The notes under the pieces are model-generated. The model was not told where the DNA came from. It saw only the letters and a program-made list of their open reading frames with translations, and searched no databases. The translations under genes were made by a program, and so were the position numbers. This document shows, one piece after another, positions 45,531 to 57,892 of a stretch of DNA of 64,000 bases (position 1 is the stretch's first letter; every line of letters starts with the position of its first letter). Source of the stretch: Hypsibius dujardini (Eukaryota; Tardigrada; Eutardigrada; Parachela; Hypsibiidae); NCBI GenBank assembly GCA_001579985.1, contig LRSR01008563.1:62001-126000 (forward strand). Reading direction: 5' to 3'.

Positions 45531-45785
45531 CTGTCATCTTCTTCGACGGCCCATCCGTCATTCTTTCCTACAGTCCGTCCGTCGGTCCGTCTGCCATTCT
45601 CTTTGACGGTTCATCTGTCATTCTCTCGACGGTCCGTCCATCCGTTTGTTCTGCTGTATCTTGGATGCTTCCGTCGGTCCATTTTTCGGTCCGTTTGTCC
45701 GTCATGCGTCCGTCGGTTTGTTCTGCCGTATTTTGTATCCTTCCGTCGGTCCTTTTGTAGGTCCGTTCGTCCTACCATCCGGCAT
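45530..45785. repeat. Degenerate CCGTC-type tandem repeat
   Basis: GTCCGTCGGTCCGTCTG-like words repeat throughout. A longer unit of about 73 bp containing GTTTGTTCTGCTGTATCTTG starts near 45,641 and again near 45,714. The three overlapping open frames here are artefacts of the repeat. Confidence 0.8.
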
Positions 45786-47797
45786 CAATGAAGCATCCCC
45801 TGACTGGGCATACAAATGGCTTCTTAACCCCATGGCAGATCTTGCGATGTGCTAACCAGAGAAATTTGCCCATAAAACAGTTTCCGCAGTCGCATGTGAA
45901 ATGTGGAATTTCCTTGCATGTCTTCATGGCTTCGATGCTCACGTCACCACGCCGCACATTTTCATATTCTGATTCCGACATGTTCCGACATGCAGGGGCA
46001 TTCGAGCTTGGGCTTCTTGATGTCATTCCCTCCCGGCAAGGTGAACTCATGAACAAAACTTCTTTAGGAAACATAGTTGAGAAAGGCTTTTCCAGTCGTG
46101 AAAGGTCGACGATGTCTTCCTTTTCTGCCGTTTTGCGTGCTTCCTCCATGCTGACATGAAGGTTTTTCGAAAATCCTCCCTGTTGTCCTTTCCCTGGTTG
46201 ATCCAAAATCCGACGCGTATCCGGCCATCCAATCATGTCTAACTGTCCGGGCATGTCACGAAAAACTTGTACCAAAATGGTTGCTTGTCGGCCAAATGTA
46301 TCCACTTTCAGTTGTATTGCTCCTTTACTCATCATTTGGTGCCTCGTCGCATTCCGTAGCTGAAACCTTTGAAACGGGTTTACCAAATGTTATAACCTCA
46401 ACTCTCTGATGACCTCTGAGGATACGGTTGATACACGTGACCACAAGCGCTTCGCCGGGTAACCCTCAATTTGCAAATCCAGAATCGGTCGATTTTCGTG
46501 GTAGTTTTGTATTGAAAACATGCCGTCGCTGATGATCGACACATCCCCGGTATTCCTGTTTCTGGTTTGACTTTGGGTTTTCGTCTGCAGTTTCGTGCTT
46601 TGTGCCCAGACCCTTGACAACGACAACAAACTTTGTCTTTTTCGGTCTGAATTTCTTTTTCAACCGTTTGCATCACTGCAAACAGGTCTGATAGGTCGAC
46701 GTGTTCCATGGTGGTTGAGATCGCTTTCAAGGTGTTTTCAGTGCTGGTGTTTTCAGTGCTGGTGTTGGTCCCTTGTATGGGTGTTTTAGACGTATTGTGC
46801 CACATGAGGTCGATCCAATCGTAGTTGATGTTCTCCAATTTGCGTTGACGAAATCGACCTTCCAGCATCATGTAGGAGTCTATGTAGCTCAAATAAATGT
46901 CGCGCTCTTCCGGCTTTGTGTCCGTGATTTCCATTTCCAAGGTCCATACTTATCCAAAAATGTTCACGTCGATGGTAGCATTTCCAACTACTCTAAAAAT
47001 TGGTGCTTCGGGCAGCTCGAGCTGCCAATGATGCTCGCCATCGATTAGATCTCCCAATCCTGGGTTTGTGATGGCTTTCAGTCCAATAGTGGACTTCACG
47101 CGTTGGGTGAGTACCCCGATAATTAATCGGTCCGCCACCGACAGCGTCATGGCGCTGTAACTATTCTCGTTGATTGACTCAATGATTGACTCAATGACAA
47201 AGATTGACAGATCTGCCATGTCCTGTACTCCTTGTACCAAGTTGACATGCTGTCGGGCCTGTGGTCCTCCCACCGTTGGTTGAATGCACTGCGTCTTAAA
47301 ATGCGGTCCGCCACAATTGTAACAAGCTGGGGGTTTCCGCGGCTCCTGTGGTACCCCCATGTTCCTGTGTGAAACCTGTTGTGGTTGGCCTCCCGGCGGA
47401 TGGTTGTTCTCCCCGGTTCCTCGTTGCCATTGGCTCCTGCCCTGTTGACTAGCATACTGCTGCCCATTCCTATTTGCTTGAAACTGTGGTCCACTTTGGA
47501 ATCGCCCGCCATTGTTCTCTCTGTTAGAAATTTGCTTCGGCCAGACTTCTCGGCCATGACCTCTCGGCGCCTGCCATTGGTCATGCCGCTCACGATCGTT
47601 TGGTCCGTACCCATTTCTTTGTCCCTCAAATCGGTTCTGCTGGCGGTCACTCTCCCAACCAGTTTTCGGCTTGTAACTCTCCGGCTGGTAAGGCGGGAAT
47701 CTGTCATCGTAACCACGAAATCTTTCTCCCCCGTTGTGTTGACTTGGTGGACTCTGCTAATTTTCACGAAAAAACTGTCTGAAATTCCAATCATCAC
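45772..47797 (-). mobile_element. Ty3/Gypsy-like gag-protease relic (copy 1), broken
   Basis: Read on the minus strand, in order: a basic gag region; two CCHC zinc knuckles (CYNCGGPHFKTQC near 47,300 and CRCQGSGHKARNC near 46,600); a retropepsin-like region with the flap and following strands (FGRQATILVQVFRDMPGQLD near 46,270). At the far end a C2H2-like finger (about 45,900-45,780) shares the open frame. The coding regions lie in several frames with many breaks, so the element is a fossil. No flanking LTR pair is seen. Its gag resembles copy 2 at 52.6-54.6 kb (shared KLVGRVTAS, SGMTNGRRREVMAE). Confidence 0.75.
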
Positions 47798-47827
47798 TTT
47801 GGCTGGTTGGCATCATCACCACACTGT

Positions 47828-48111
47828 TACCGTATTCCCCCGATCTCAAGGGACAGTTAAGCCCCACCCCCTCAAGTCATCGGTTGACTGTTCAATCGGA
47901 TTCACTATGTCGTGATTGGTTGAAATTTAAGCGCAACTTGACAACGATTGATTGATTGATTACGCGGGATTTCTTGACGGACGCATTGAATCAGTTGATT
48001 GATTGATTGTAGTTTAACATTAGCAAACGGTGATGAACAGATAAAATCCGGGGTGGATCAAATTAACTGGTAGGGCAAAAAAGTGTCCCTTGAGATCGGG
48101 GGAATACGGTA
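47828..48111. mobile_element. MITE, 284 bp, 28-bp perfect inverted ends including the flanking TA
   Basis: The left end reads TACCGTATTCCCCCGATCTC and continues AAGGGACA; the right end is its exact reverse complement. If the outer TA pairs are the target duplication, the element starts CCGTATTCCC and fits a Tc1/mariner-type MITE. There is no coding capacity. Perfect ends suggest it is young. It lies directly beside the gag end of copy 1. Confidence 0.85.
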
Positions 48112-50100
48112 TGCAACAACTATGAATAAGTAGGCCCCAGAAATAGAATTTGTGTATGAATTGTACTAGTTTTTATTTTCACTTGCCCAACAATCGCTAA
48201 AATGAAAACCACTCCGCTAAAATGTAACAAACTTTTAGATTATCGTTCTCTTAGATTTTTGTTTTTAACCTTGTTCAAACATGGCTGCAATTTAGCCGTA
48301 CAAAGAGCAGTGTACTAAGCTTGCTCGAAAGGGATGGTACTGTTCCGGTTCTCGTCATCGTGCGTACACAAACACCAAAAGCGTCAGATTACAGTTACGT
48401 TTTGAACTCACAAGAAAACTTACACCTACCCTATGGTAATTTGTTACCATACCAAAATTAGGGAACTGATATGGGCAAGCTCCCGGAGTGAAAGGACACA
48501 TCGTTTTCCCTCTACACAGACCGACTAAATACGTATGAGCGGTCCGATTGTAACCGACATGTCTGGTTATGCACGAAATCACTGGCAATGGCTCGATTTT
48601 TTTAAGGGTAAGATTTTGTGGTAAAATCTGTCAATATTTCGGATTTAAATCACAATTATTTTTTAGCTCTTCCACCGTTACCTAATTGACTACGGTGCTT
48701 TCACTGCCGAGTTTTGTTGGATTTATTAATGGATACGGAAGACCCTTAGACTGGACATGCCATAGAGATGTTTTATATTACGAGTAACTAAAGGAAAAGC
48801 TCCAGGCATCTTTCAACCAAGCTGCCCTTCTCATGCGCATTCCCTTAACGACTATATCCCAAACCAAGTCCGATAATTTCATTTATGCCCATTTGCCGAA
48901 CTCCCATCAGCGACAGGAAAGTCATTTACTATCTATATGAATTTTTCGTCATGTAAGCAGCGTGTTGCGTGCAGTTTGAAAAAGAATAAAATGACTCGCT
49001 CTCTACTGCTTTCATGTTCAGTCAGACAGTTATTTATTATTATATCATCGTTGATCATGGCAAGAATGAATTTGTTTTATCGAGGGGAAATATTGCAGCC
49101 TCGAAAACTTCCGTTCTGAAAAAGCTTCCATAAAGGTCGGAAAGGACATTTATCCTGAGCCTGTTATTGCTTGGACAAGAGGAGCTCACGGGATCAATTG
49201 GTTGGATAGGTTTTACAGCGACTCGGTCAAGCATGTTTTTGAATTTCATAATGTCGTTTTGGACTCTTACAAACCCTCCAACGAAAATCATTAGAATGAT
49301 GGTAGTGTGCATATTTTTTAGCGTAACACGCATTCGTCGGTAGTGGTATTTCCCAAAGTGGCATATAATCAACAACAATTGGATCAGCAACAGTACAGTA
49401 AATGTTATCTTGTTTTGCGTGCGTCACACGCGTGTTTGAACACGGTTGCTCCAGAACGAAACTGTTCCGAGACAAGGCACGGAATAGAAACGCACCTATG
49501 ACGAACGCAAAATAAGGGGACTTTTACTGTATGACTTTTTGTTACGGCAATATGCTGAGTAATCATGTCGATAGTAACAATGGCAATGATGGTTTGCATT
49601 GAGACAACACGTGACGAAGAGTACTGCCCGGGAGATCCATCATATTTTTTCTGATGGTATTAAAGGTGGTGGAGAAAAGATAATAATTCCAGTTTACTTC
49701 AAAATGTTTTTGAAAGGTTTTCCTACCCATCCCAAACAAATTTGTTGCTATCTAAATTTCTGTGTTTCTGTTTATGGCAGGCGACAAACATGATTTTGAT
49801 ATGGAGGCGTTTACGAATAATGTGTTTGAGGTCATAAGCAAGTCACAGGGTGTCTAACACGCAGCAATTCTACTTGCAACGCATGACAGGAGGGTGAGGA
49901 GTTACTTTTGATGTATTGAAGACAAAAGAAATTAGGATCAGACAGGCTACTTCTTCGAAAGTCATAAACAACGTCGCGAAAACGGAAATTCCATTATTGG
50001 AAAAACAAAAGTTGTTGCAGAATCTTGTTTTTTTTCCTGCGAGTATGCTCTTTTTCCCATAAAAAAAGTAGGTTTTTTCCTTTCTCTCTTCGTTTTCATA
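48112..50100. other. Unassigned, possible relic pieces
   Basis: No gene is supported. A minus-strand frame at 49,055-49,390 (PIQPIDPVSSSCPSNNRLR, VLSDLYGSFFRTEVFEAA) has protein-like composition but is not recognised. Confidence 0.3.
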
Positions 50101-50663
50101 AACCATGTCCGACTTTTTCAACTTTCTACCTGAGGAAGGAGATGTGCCTCTCCCCATAAGCCAATATTATTCTAACTCTAAAACTGCGCAAGGCACTCTC
50201 CAAAATATTCTACTATCACAATTTGGTGTCGAATAAACGGTTTTGGTAAAATTCAGTTTCGTTCTATTCTGCGTGCCATCTACCTCATCCTAGATGAATT
50301 GCTAAATATTTTGTTGGACGGGGATCTCAAGCTGGATGATCCTGTACTGAATAGCTCCTAACCAAAAGGTCCGATTCGCACACGGCAAGTAAAAACCATC
50401 TTCTAACAATTTTTGGTTCGTTCATCGACGATTTTCATCACTCGGATTCAATTATGTTTATTCAGCGGGATGAGGAGAAGACGCTACCAACCGGAAGTAT
50501 GCTCAGGGATTTGGCTCGTGAGATGGATTCTAGAAACTATATAACCGATTTCTGCTCCAGTGCACCAAAGACGTATTTTTACATATCATTGAAGGGCAAA
50601 ACTTTCAGTCGAGTGAAAGGATATTTTAGTTGGATGCCAGGTTCGAAAAACCGTAAAATTTGA
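50100..50663 (+). mobile_element. Family-B DNA polymerase relic, Polinton/viral type, broken
   Basis: DSIMFIQRDEEKTLPTG followed by EMDSRNYITDFCSSAPKTYF (from about 50,440) matches the DTDS metal-binding motif C and the following region of protein-primed family-B DNA polymerases, as found in Polintons/Mavericks and related viruses. The preceding 300 bp contains protein-like stretches of uncertain origin. The gene is a fossil fragment with several breaks; no terminal inverted repeats, capsid or integrase is seen around it. Confidence 0.6.
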
Positions 50664-51430
50664 ATCGCTGTTGCAGTTGATTTATGGGCCAAAAGATGGG
50701 AGTTTGACAATCAATTATTCATTTATTATCGTTTGAAACAAGCGGACAATGCAGGTGTCGTGTGTAGGATTTTCAAAAAGATTAAAATAACCTATTATAA
50801 TTGCGTCATTATGGATGATTTGGAAGTTTTGTCTTAGGGGCATGAAGACATTGTGTGATATTAAAACGGAAATTTGGTGGCTGTGTTTCTTATGAGTTCT
50901 GCTGCTGTTGTTGCGTTCCATCCCATTGAAGGGAGATTGGATCGGATAAGGGGCCACAATTTCGAAAATGTCCCAGAGTAGGAGAGGCTAAAACCAAGAT
51001 GGTGAGAATATTGCTTAACCATTTGGATGGAGGATGGTTGCGGAGTGGGTATTGGGTACGGGGTGGAAGTCGCTACTTTTTAATTATTGATTGAAATGAA
51101 ATTGATTAATGATTGAAAAATGATCGAAGCTTGCTTAAATAGGCCTCTCACCTAACTCTAGACGATCTAGCCTGCGGCGCCAGGGAGAAATCACTTTGAG
51201 TTTAACGTGTCGTTTTTTGCCGAACTGAATTGTAAGCATGAATTTTAGAACTATTAGATACTTGTTTGTCACTAGGGTCAGAAGCTGCAACACGGAACCC
51301 TGAAAAAAGAAAAGGCCTATTTTTAAAAAATAGTATTAGTAATTTACGGAAAATAAAAGTAATAATGCCTTGCCGAGATGGAAAGACAGGCTTTCCACCA
51401 CTTTAACACTTCTAACTCTTGGCCTTCAAA
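50664..51430. other. No gene seen
   Basis: AT-rich sequence of about 770 bp with no supported feature. Confidence 0.4.
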
Positions 51431-51439
51431 AGAAATCAA

Positions 51440-51830
51440 GTATAAGATAAAATTCCAAATGGTATAATGTAATTTCATTTCGTTAAATGGAACTTCATTT
51501 GGTTAAACGTACTCCATTTGCAAAAGTGGAATGCCATTTGCTTTCTGGAACTCCAATAGGAAAATGCAACTCCATTCAGTAAAATATAACTCTAATCGGT
51601 AAATGGAATTCCAATTTCCTTAGGGTAACTTCATTTTTTTAAATGGAATTCCAATTCGTTCAACGTAATTTCAATTGGTAAATGGAATTCCAATTCGTTC
51701 AACGTAATTTCAATTGGTAAATGGAATTCCAATTCGTTAAATGGTATTCCAATTCGTTAAATGTAAATTTAATTGCCGAAATGAAATTTCATATTGTTAA
51801 ATGGAGCTCCGTTTGATTTAATGGCATTCC
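51440..51830. repeat. Degenerate satellite with AATGGAATTCCAATT-type unit
   Basis: Variants of AAATGGAATTCCAATTCGTT repeat about every 19-20 bp over nearly 400 bp, with a higher-order unit of about 39 bp repeated almost exactly around 51,650-51,730. Each short unit contains the GGAATTCC palindrome. Divergence increases towards both ends. Confidence 0.9.
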
Positions 51831-51920
51831 ATTCTGTGTCTGTGTCTTTGTCTGTGTTTTTGTATGCGTCTGCGTCTGTGTTTGTTTTTTTTTTGTGACT
51901 GTGTTTGTGTCTATTTCGGT
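51831..51920. repeat. TGTGTCTG-rich microsatellite
   Basis: Imperfect TGTGTCTG/TGTTTTTG repeats directly follow the GGAATTCC satellite. Confidence 0.7.
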
Positions 51921-52054
51921 GTTAATTCTTCTTCAAATGCTCCTATCTTTGACCGAAAAATAATTTGGCGTGACTATCCAATTTCAAGCGATGAGAAAAA
52001 AATGGGGAAAATAACTGTAAGGTTTGAAACGTGGCCCATATCATGAGCAAATTA

Positions 52055-52155
52055 TTACTGCAAAATTTCGCACAAGTGGGAACAGCGTTCGCTTTTTCCT
52101 TAGGAACAGCATTCAAAACGACCGCCTTTCCTTCCACTTGTGCGAATTTTTACGG
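52055..52155. repeat. Short inverted repeat around TTCGCACAAGTGG
   Basis: TTTCGCACAAGTGGGAA near 52,060 and TTCCACTTGTGCGAATTT near 52,132 are inverted copies some 60 bp apart. It could be a tiny fold-back element; no target duplication is clear. Confidence 0.6.
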
Positions 52156-52569
52156 AATAGAGTATAGAAATTCACATTGAGAAAGTTAGTACCATACTCC
52201 ATTTGGTCACATTTTTACTTGTTTTCGTTTTCTCTGGGTTTTGGGAGATTCTTGCTCACGACAAATTGAATCCCAGTAACTTGACTGAGAGCATTGCAAA
52301 GCGGCACTTGTTTATTTGAAGTGTTAGTTTAGCTTGTCGTAGCCGCATAAACACCAGCTCCAAAGAATGAAGGTGTTTTGAAAAGGTTACTTCTTTACGC
52401 TACTTATCATCGATGTAAATTGGAGACAGGTGCTTCCCCAGCAGGTTTCCGAAAATTTAAATCTTTGTTGAAAAACCACTCCTTTGCGGTTTGTGCTATA
52501 TGTTTTTGCTCTTAGTCGGAATTTTCCGATTGTTGTTATGAGGGATAAAATGTCTCTGGAACTATCGGC

Positions 52570-54615
52570 CACTGGTAATTATTAAAACCCGCATGTCAGA
52601 TCTTACGTTGTGCAATAATTAGACCCCGGAGTTGATTCAGAGCGTCAATGATCAGCGGTATTGGGTACTTGGGCTCCACCAGAAACTCGTTTAGTTTTTT
52701 GTAGTCCCCCACCAGACGTTTCGCGTTAGGTCCTTTTGGCGTCAAATGAATCGGAGTTTGCCAGGGAGAGCGACTCGGCTCTATCCTTCCGTCTTTGCAA
52801 TGCTGTTTTATGTTCTTATCTACCATTTCCATTTCTTTCTTGCACAATCGGCGAACAGGTTCTCATACTTGCTTGATTCTTGCGATAGTATGGAATTCGA
52901 TGGGATTAATCTTTGCTTGACCGATGGGAATCTCTTCCGTCCGAAAAAGATCATCTTATCTCAAGATGAACCGCTTGAATGCGAAGAGATGCCCTGATTC
53001 TAGATGTGTTCTGTACTTGTACTTTTGTATTTCGTGAATCTTCGGAAGCGGGTTTTTGCTTTGCATTTCGGCTCTCTGTATTGCTGACTGTGGAGCACAA
53101 CAGTATTTCGCCCACTTGTGTTGTCCGCTTTGCGTCTTACTCTCGGTGATACCTGGCCTGTTTTAGATGTCTCGGAAAACCTGTACTAATAAGTTCGTTG
53201 GTACTGAATAAGTGATTAATCGGTCCGCAAGCGACAGCGTCATGGCGCTGTTTTTGTTTTCGTTGATTCCAAACTCAATACAGAAATCGATAGATCTACC
53301 AGGTCCTGCAAACTTTGTACTAAGTTGACATGCTGTCGGGCATGTGTTCAACCCATCGTTCGTTGAGTGCACGGCGCCTTGAAATGCGGTCCTCCACAAT
53401 TGTAACAAGCTGGGTTTTTTGCGGCTCTAATGGTGTTCCAAGTTCCTGTGTGAAACCTGTTGGGGTGGGCTCCCCGACGGATGATTGTCCGCGGTTCCCC
53501 GTTGCCACTGGTTCTTTGCCTTGTTGATTAGCATATTGCTGCCCGTTCCAATTCTGTCCGTGCCCGTTTTTTTTTTGATACTGTAGTTCACGTCGGAATC
53601 GCTCGCCACCGTTCTTTCTGTTAGTTTTGCATCGGCAAGACTTCTCGGGCATAACCTCTCGGCGCTTGCTATTGATCATGGCGTTTACGATCGTTCGGTC
53701 TATATCCATTACTTTGTTCTTCAAATAGATTCTGCTGGCAGTCATTCTCCCAATCTATTCTTGGCTTGTAGCCTTTCGGTTGATACGGTGGAAATCTGTC
53801 GTCTTAGATACGAAATCTGGCGGTCACTCTCCCAACCTGTTTTCGGCTTGTAATTCTCCTGAAACTGGTCTATTTTGAAATCGCCCGCCCCCGTTTTCTC
53901 TGTTAGGGTTTTGCTTCGGCTAGACTCCTCGGCCATGACCTCTCGGCGCCTGCCATTGGTCATGCCGCTCACAATCGTTCGGCCCGTATCCATTTCGTTG
54001 TACCTCAAATCTGTTTTGCTGGCGGTCACTCTCCCAACCAGTTTTCGGCTTGTAATTCTCCGGCTGATAAGATGGAAATCTGTTGTCATAGACGCGAAAT
54101 CTTTCTCCACCGTTGTTTTGCCCGGAGCGCCCTTTGGTTTCTTGGTAATTCGGGGCTTAGTGATTTTCGCGATAGTTTCCACAGTTTTGTCGCTGCTCAC
54201 CGTGCAGGCTGATAATAGCGTTCGGCAAAACTTCTACCCGCGAGTTCTGCGGTTTCTTTTGAACCGGGATTTCCATGTCGATGGGTTTTGATGGGTATTT
54301 CGGAATTTCGGCATCGCGACTGTTCCCCGTATCGCCACCTGACTTTGCTGGGTCACCACCGCGTCCGTAATTGTTTCGACTTTGAACCTCCCTGGGTTGT
54401 GGCGGCTGAATAGGTTGATGCTAATGGCGGTGCCGAACGCTGCGCGCGTCCACCGTTTCCGCTGCTTTCACTATCTGTCTCGTTGTCACTTTGCATTCTG
54501 GGATGACATCCTTTCTTCCCGTTACAAATTTTTTTTTCCAAAAATCTCTTGGTACACTGTCAGATGTGGAAGCGGGACCGACCAAGTTTAAATCGATCGG
54601 TCCTTCGCCTCTCAA
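52570..54615 (-). mobile_element. Ty3/Gypsy-like gag-pol relic (copy 2), broken
   Basis: On the minus strand: gag-like sequence sharing long stretches with copy 1 (KLVGRVTAS, SGMTNGRRREVMAE), part of it present as two tandem versions; then a reverse transcriptase piece at about 52,850-52,600 (SRSPWQTPIHLTPKG, LVGDYKKLNEFLVEPKYPIP), typical of Ty3/Gypsy RT. The element is shorter than an intact one and carries many breaks. No LTR is recognised at its ends. Confidence 0.75.
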
Positions 54616-56135
54616 TTGAGGTTACCGCGGCATTGATTGCAGCAAAAAAAATGAATTCATCAACGAACTGGGCGACATGATCCGGAAGATTGCACTCAAT
54701 CTGGAAGCAGCGCCTCACCGTCTGATCCTCCCGGAAGTTTTCAACGAGACTCGAAGCTGTGAACTGCTGCGCCTAAGAATAAACTACTTGGAAAGGCAAG
54801 GCAAGAAATGGAAAGTGGTTAGTCGCTTGAAATCCTTTAATTTAGGCTGGACTATTGAAATGAAACACGGCTCAGTGGAAGCGGAGATTTCTCATCAAGA
54901 TTTCTTTATCTCGGCGAAACTTTGGCTCGTTTTACGCCAAGGCAGTTGTTTACAATTCAGTTCATCGTGGCCGATTCAGAATATGCAGAGTGTAAATGAA
55001 TGCTGTAGCGGGCTTCTTTAGTGGGGTAACGTTTGGATATTAGAAGAGGTTCCAAATCAGCATCCAATCGATGAACGGCTCCTGAAGGATGTCCACTTTA
55101 CTTTCGTGATGGGGAATAGATATACTTGACCCACTTTGGATACAGACGCAAAACTTTTTCGGGTTACACAACTTTCACGAGGAGTTCAATTACCTTCATG
55201 GCTGACTGAAGAGGGACAACTTATTTTCACGTTGACTCTCTCACGCGAAACACTGTTCGGGTTATCTGATTCAATGTGCTGTCGGGTTATCTGTCTCGTC
55301 ATGATGTCGGGGTGATTCAACTTGCTATTAAAATAGCTACAATTTTCTCAGCTCTTAGAAAAAAATTCCATTCCCCGACGAACACCGAGCAAAAAAAACA
55401 ATATTTGGTTGTTGATGCAGAGTGGTTCGTAAATATTCTGTGAGTCATTTAAACAAAATAGCATTTTTTGCTCTTGTTCTCGGAAAGTAGATCGAAGTAA
55501 CATTCAGTTTTCCACTTCGGAGTAAACATTGCCGCAGCTACTTACGTCTTCAAGCAAAGAAATCTCTTGGCTTGAATTTGATGAGCTTGGGATGTATCGG
55601 CACGATCAAGTACGGAGCGCTCTTGAAAACATCATCTTATTCTTGGGTGTTCGAGCTACTCACCTGACCTTCTTCATCATGGGTTTCCAAAAGAAAAAGC
55701 TGTTGGACACTTACTTCCCAATAGAATGGGGGCATTTAAGTGATCTGGAGAACTTGGGGTGCCCGACCTTTGACAAACTGACATAATCGAAAAAGTCGAT
55801 ATTGAACAAGGTCTTTGTTTTTAAACTCTGATTGCACGAATCACCAACGTCGTTTCCACTCAACGTCCCTCTGAAGCTGGAAAAGTTTGAGCCAATGAAG
55901 ATTTTAATGGCAGAGTATGTTGCGCATTGCTTTTCCGGATTTTTAAATAAAATTCAGGAACCATTCAAAGCTCACTGTCAATTGTACAGGAACGGAAAGA
56001 TTGTGATCAGTAGAACCCAATTGGAATACGCTGCTCATGCTTTGGTCCGGCATTTTTCAAACATTGTAAACTATCGGTTTTAATACTGACTTTTAAAAAG
56101 TCTATCTGATAATCACATGCAGTTTTGGTTCTTTT
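54616..56135 (+). other. Unassigned coding-like fragments
   Basis: Plus-strand frames at 54,677-55,021 (LEAAPHRLILPEVFNETR), 55,529-55,786 (EISWLEFDELGMYRHDQV) and 55,832-56,083 (KILMAEYVAHCFSGFLNK) look protein-like and are collinear. I do not recognise them; they may be remains of one element. Confidence 0.3.
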
Positions 56136-56599
56136 ATGCGACTGGTAGACTTGTGTTATGTAATATGTAATAATCTAGTGGACGGGCTGCGAGATAATAT
56201 TTTTATTGGTGATCGGCAGGAAAATTTGAGCCGAATTATTTCCATCAATTCCAGCAGAGGAAAGTTAAAAAATCCGGGGTGGGAGGAATTCGATCCAGAC
56301 CTTCTGCAACACATTAGCCTGGCGCGGGCTAATCAATCAACCAATCGCTGGGTCCTGGCTGAATGTTTTTCTGCTGCGGACCGCTGTGAGTTGTTTACAT
56401 GGCTTGTCGTGGAAATTCAGATCAGGGTGCTTGGTGCTTTCGTCCCCTAGGCGGTGGCGCTGGATGCCGTAAGGGACCGCAGCCTCCATTTCAGACACGG
56501 CGGAGCATTGACGGTTTGAAGAAGCGCGAGCGTGGAATCTTGAACAAGAGACGCAGGCTGGCATGAAGGAAGCGTCCTCAACGGCTCAGCAATTACGAT

Positions 56600-57600
56600 T
56601 GAAAATCCCTTAATCAGAACTGGGAGTTTCTCACCGTTCTGAAGAGGAAGAGTATCCTGCTGCAGTTACAATGCCAAATGAACGAGAAAGACTTCCGAAA
56701 ACGATTCTGGCAGTTCGTGCAGACGGTCATGAAGGAACCACACGAAATCACTGGCGGTGCGAAGAAGGAAGCTATGGAGGTTCACTTCAAGACCGTCTCC
56801 TCGACCATCTCTAACACCCCATTGGACACAGCGTGGATTCCCACAGGAGTGCAGCTGGCCCAGATAGTGTGTCATACAGTACAATTAAAAAATTTCTCGC
56901 AATCGCCCACTTTCTGGCAACTGTTTTCAATGAAATCCTGCAGACAAGTGACCAACCCCAATCTTGGAGAATTAGTAATACAATTTTGATCTTCAAAGAT
57001 GGTGAAGAGTCGGACCCCACAAAATACAGGCTAATCTCCTTGTCCAGTTTTATTGCAAAACTTTTTCACTCTTTTCTGAATTCCCGTTTGCTGCAGTTCG
57101 CATTGTTAAATCGATTGATTTACAATCCAAAACCAACAGTCACCAAAACCAACAGTCACCAAAACCTACAGTCCAAAAAAGGTTCGTTGATCGAATGAAT
57201 GGATGTGGGCAGCTTTCTGTGAAGTTTCAAGCAATCATTTCGAACCACCGAAAAGCTCAGAAGGCAAATGTATATGCAAAAGCATATGGCTCCCTGCGAC
57301 ACGATCTTTTGCGATTTCGATTAGAACGCTACCCTATTCCGGCAATTTTCAGTACATACATCATGCGGTGTTAGTCCGATCTATATACCGTTGTGAGAAC
57401 AAATTCCTTTAGTACCAAAATTTATGTCGGAATTTTTCAGGGCGATACAATGTCCTGCGTTCTTTTTCTCCTGTTTTCTTCTCTTTTGCAACGAATTTTG
57501 AACCTCGTTATTAAATGTCTGAGCAGTGTTGGGTTGTTGAAACCATCAAAATGTGTGATTCTCTGCTTAAAACAGGGAGTTGCTGATTTTCGTTAATTCA
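56600..57600 (+). mobile_element. LINE reverse transcriptase fragment, degraded
   Basis: Plus-strand pieces follow the order of a non-LTR reverse transcriptase: a pre-RT helical region (DFRKRFWQFVQTVMKEPHEI, 56,678), AAGPDSVSYSTIKKF (near 56,850), SDPTKYRLISLSSFIAKLFH (near 57,010), and GIFQGDTMSCVLF (near 57,430), matching RT motifs for a LINE. The frame changes between about 56,990 and 57,200 and several stops are present, so it is inactive. It may be the upstream part of the same family as the 3' fragment at 59.3-60.7 kb. Confidence 0.75.
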
Positions 57601-57761
57601 AACACGATTGCAGTCTGTTATCTAACACTCTTTCCAGTCCTTTCTAGTTTCTAAAGGACTGCCGTGTTCTCAAATTTCCAGATCCTTAACGCGGCCGACT
57701 TGATTCACAGCAAGCTCCAAAGCCTTCTCAACTGTCTTGACAAAGTCGCCATCCGTGACAA

Positions 57762-57763
<2 letters not shown>

Positions 57764-57800
<37 letters not shown>

Positions 57801-57892
57801 CAGACAGACACAGACAGATTGTCTGTTTGTTTGTCTGTTTGTTTGTTTGTCTGTTTGTTTGTCTGTTTGTCTGTCTGTTTGCCTGTCTGCCA
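57764..57892. repeat. Palindromic microsatellite: (CAGA)n meeting (TCTG)n
   Basis: A CAGA/CAAA run (57,764-57,818) is followed directly by a TCTG/TTTG run (57,820-57,892), so the two halves can pair as a hairpin of about 55 bp per arm centred near 57,819 (CAGATTGTCTG). Confidence 0.9.

Noticed and set aside
45377-45855. Three overlapping plus-strand frames rich in Ser/Val/Pro/Phe
   Set aside because: They follow the CCGTC tandem repeat in all three frames.
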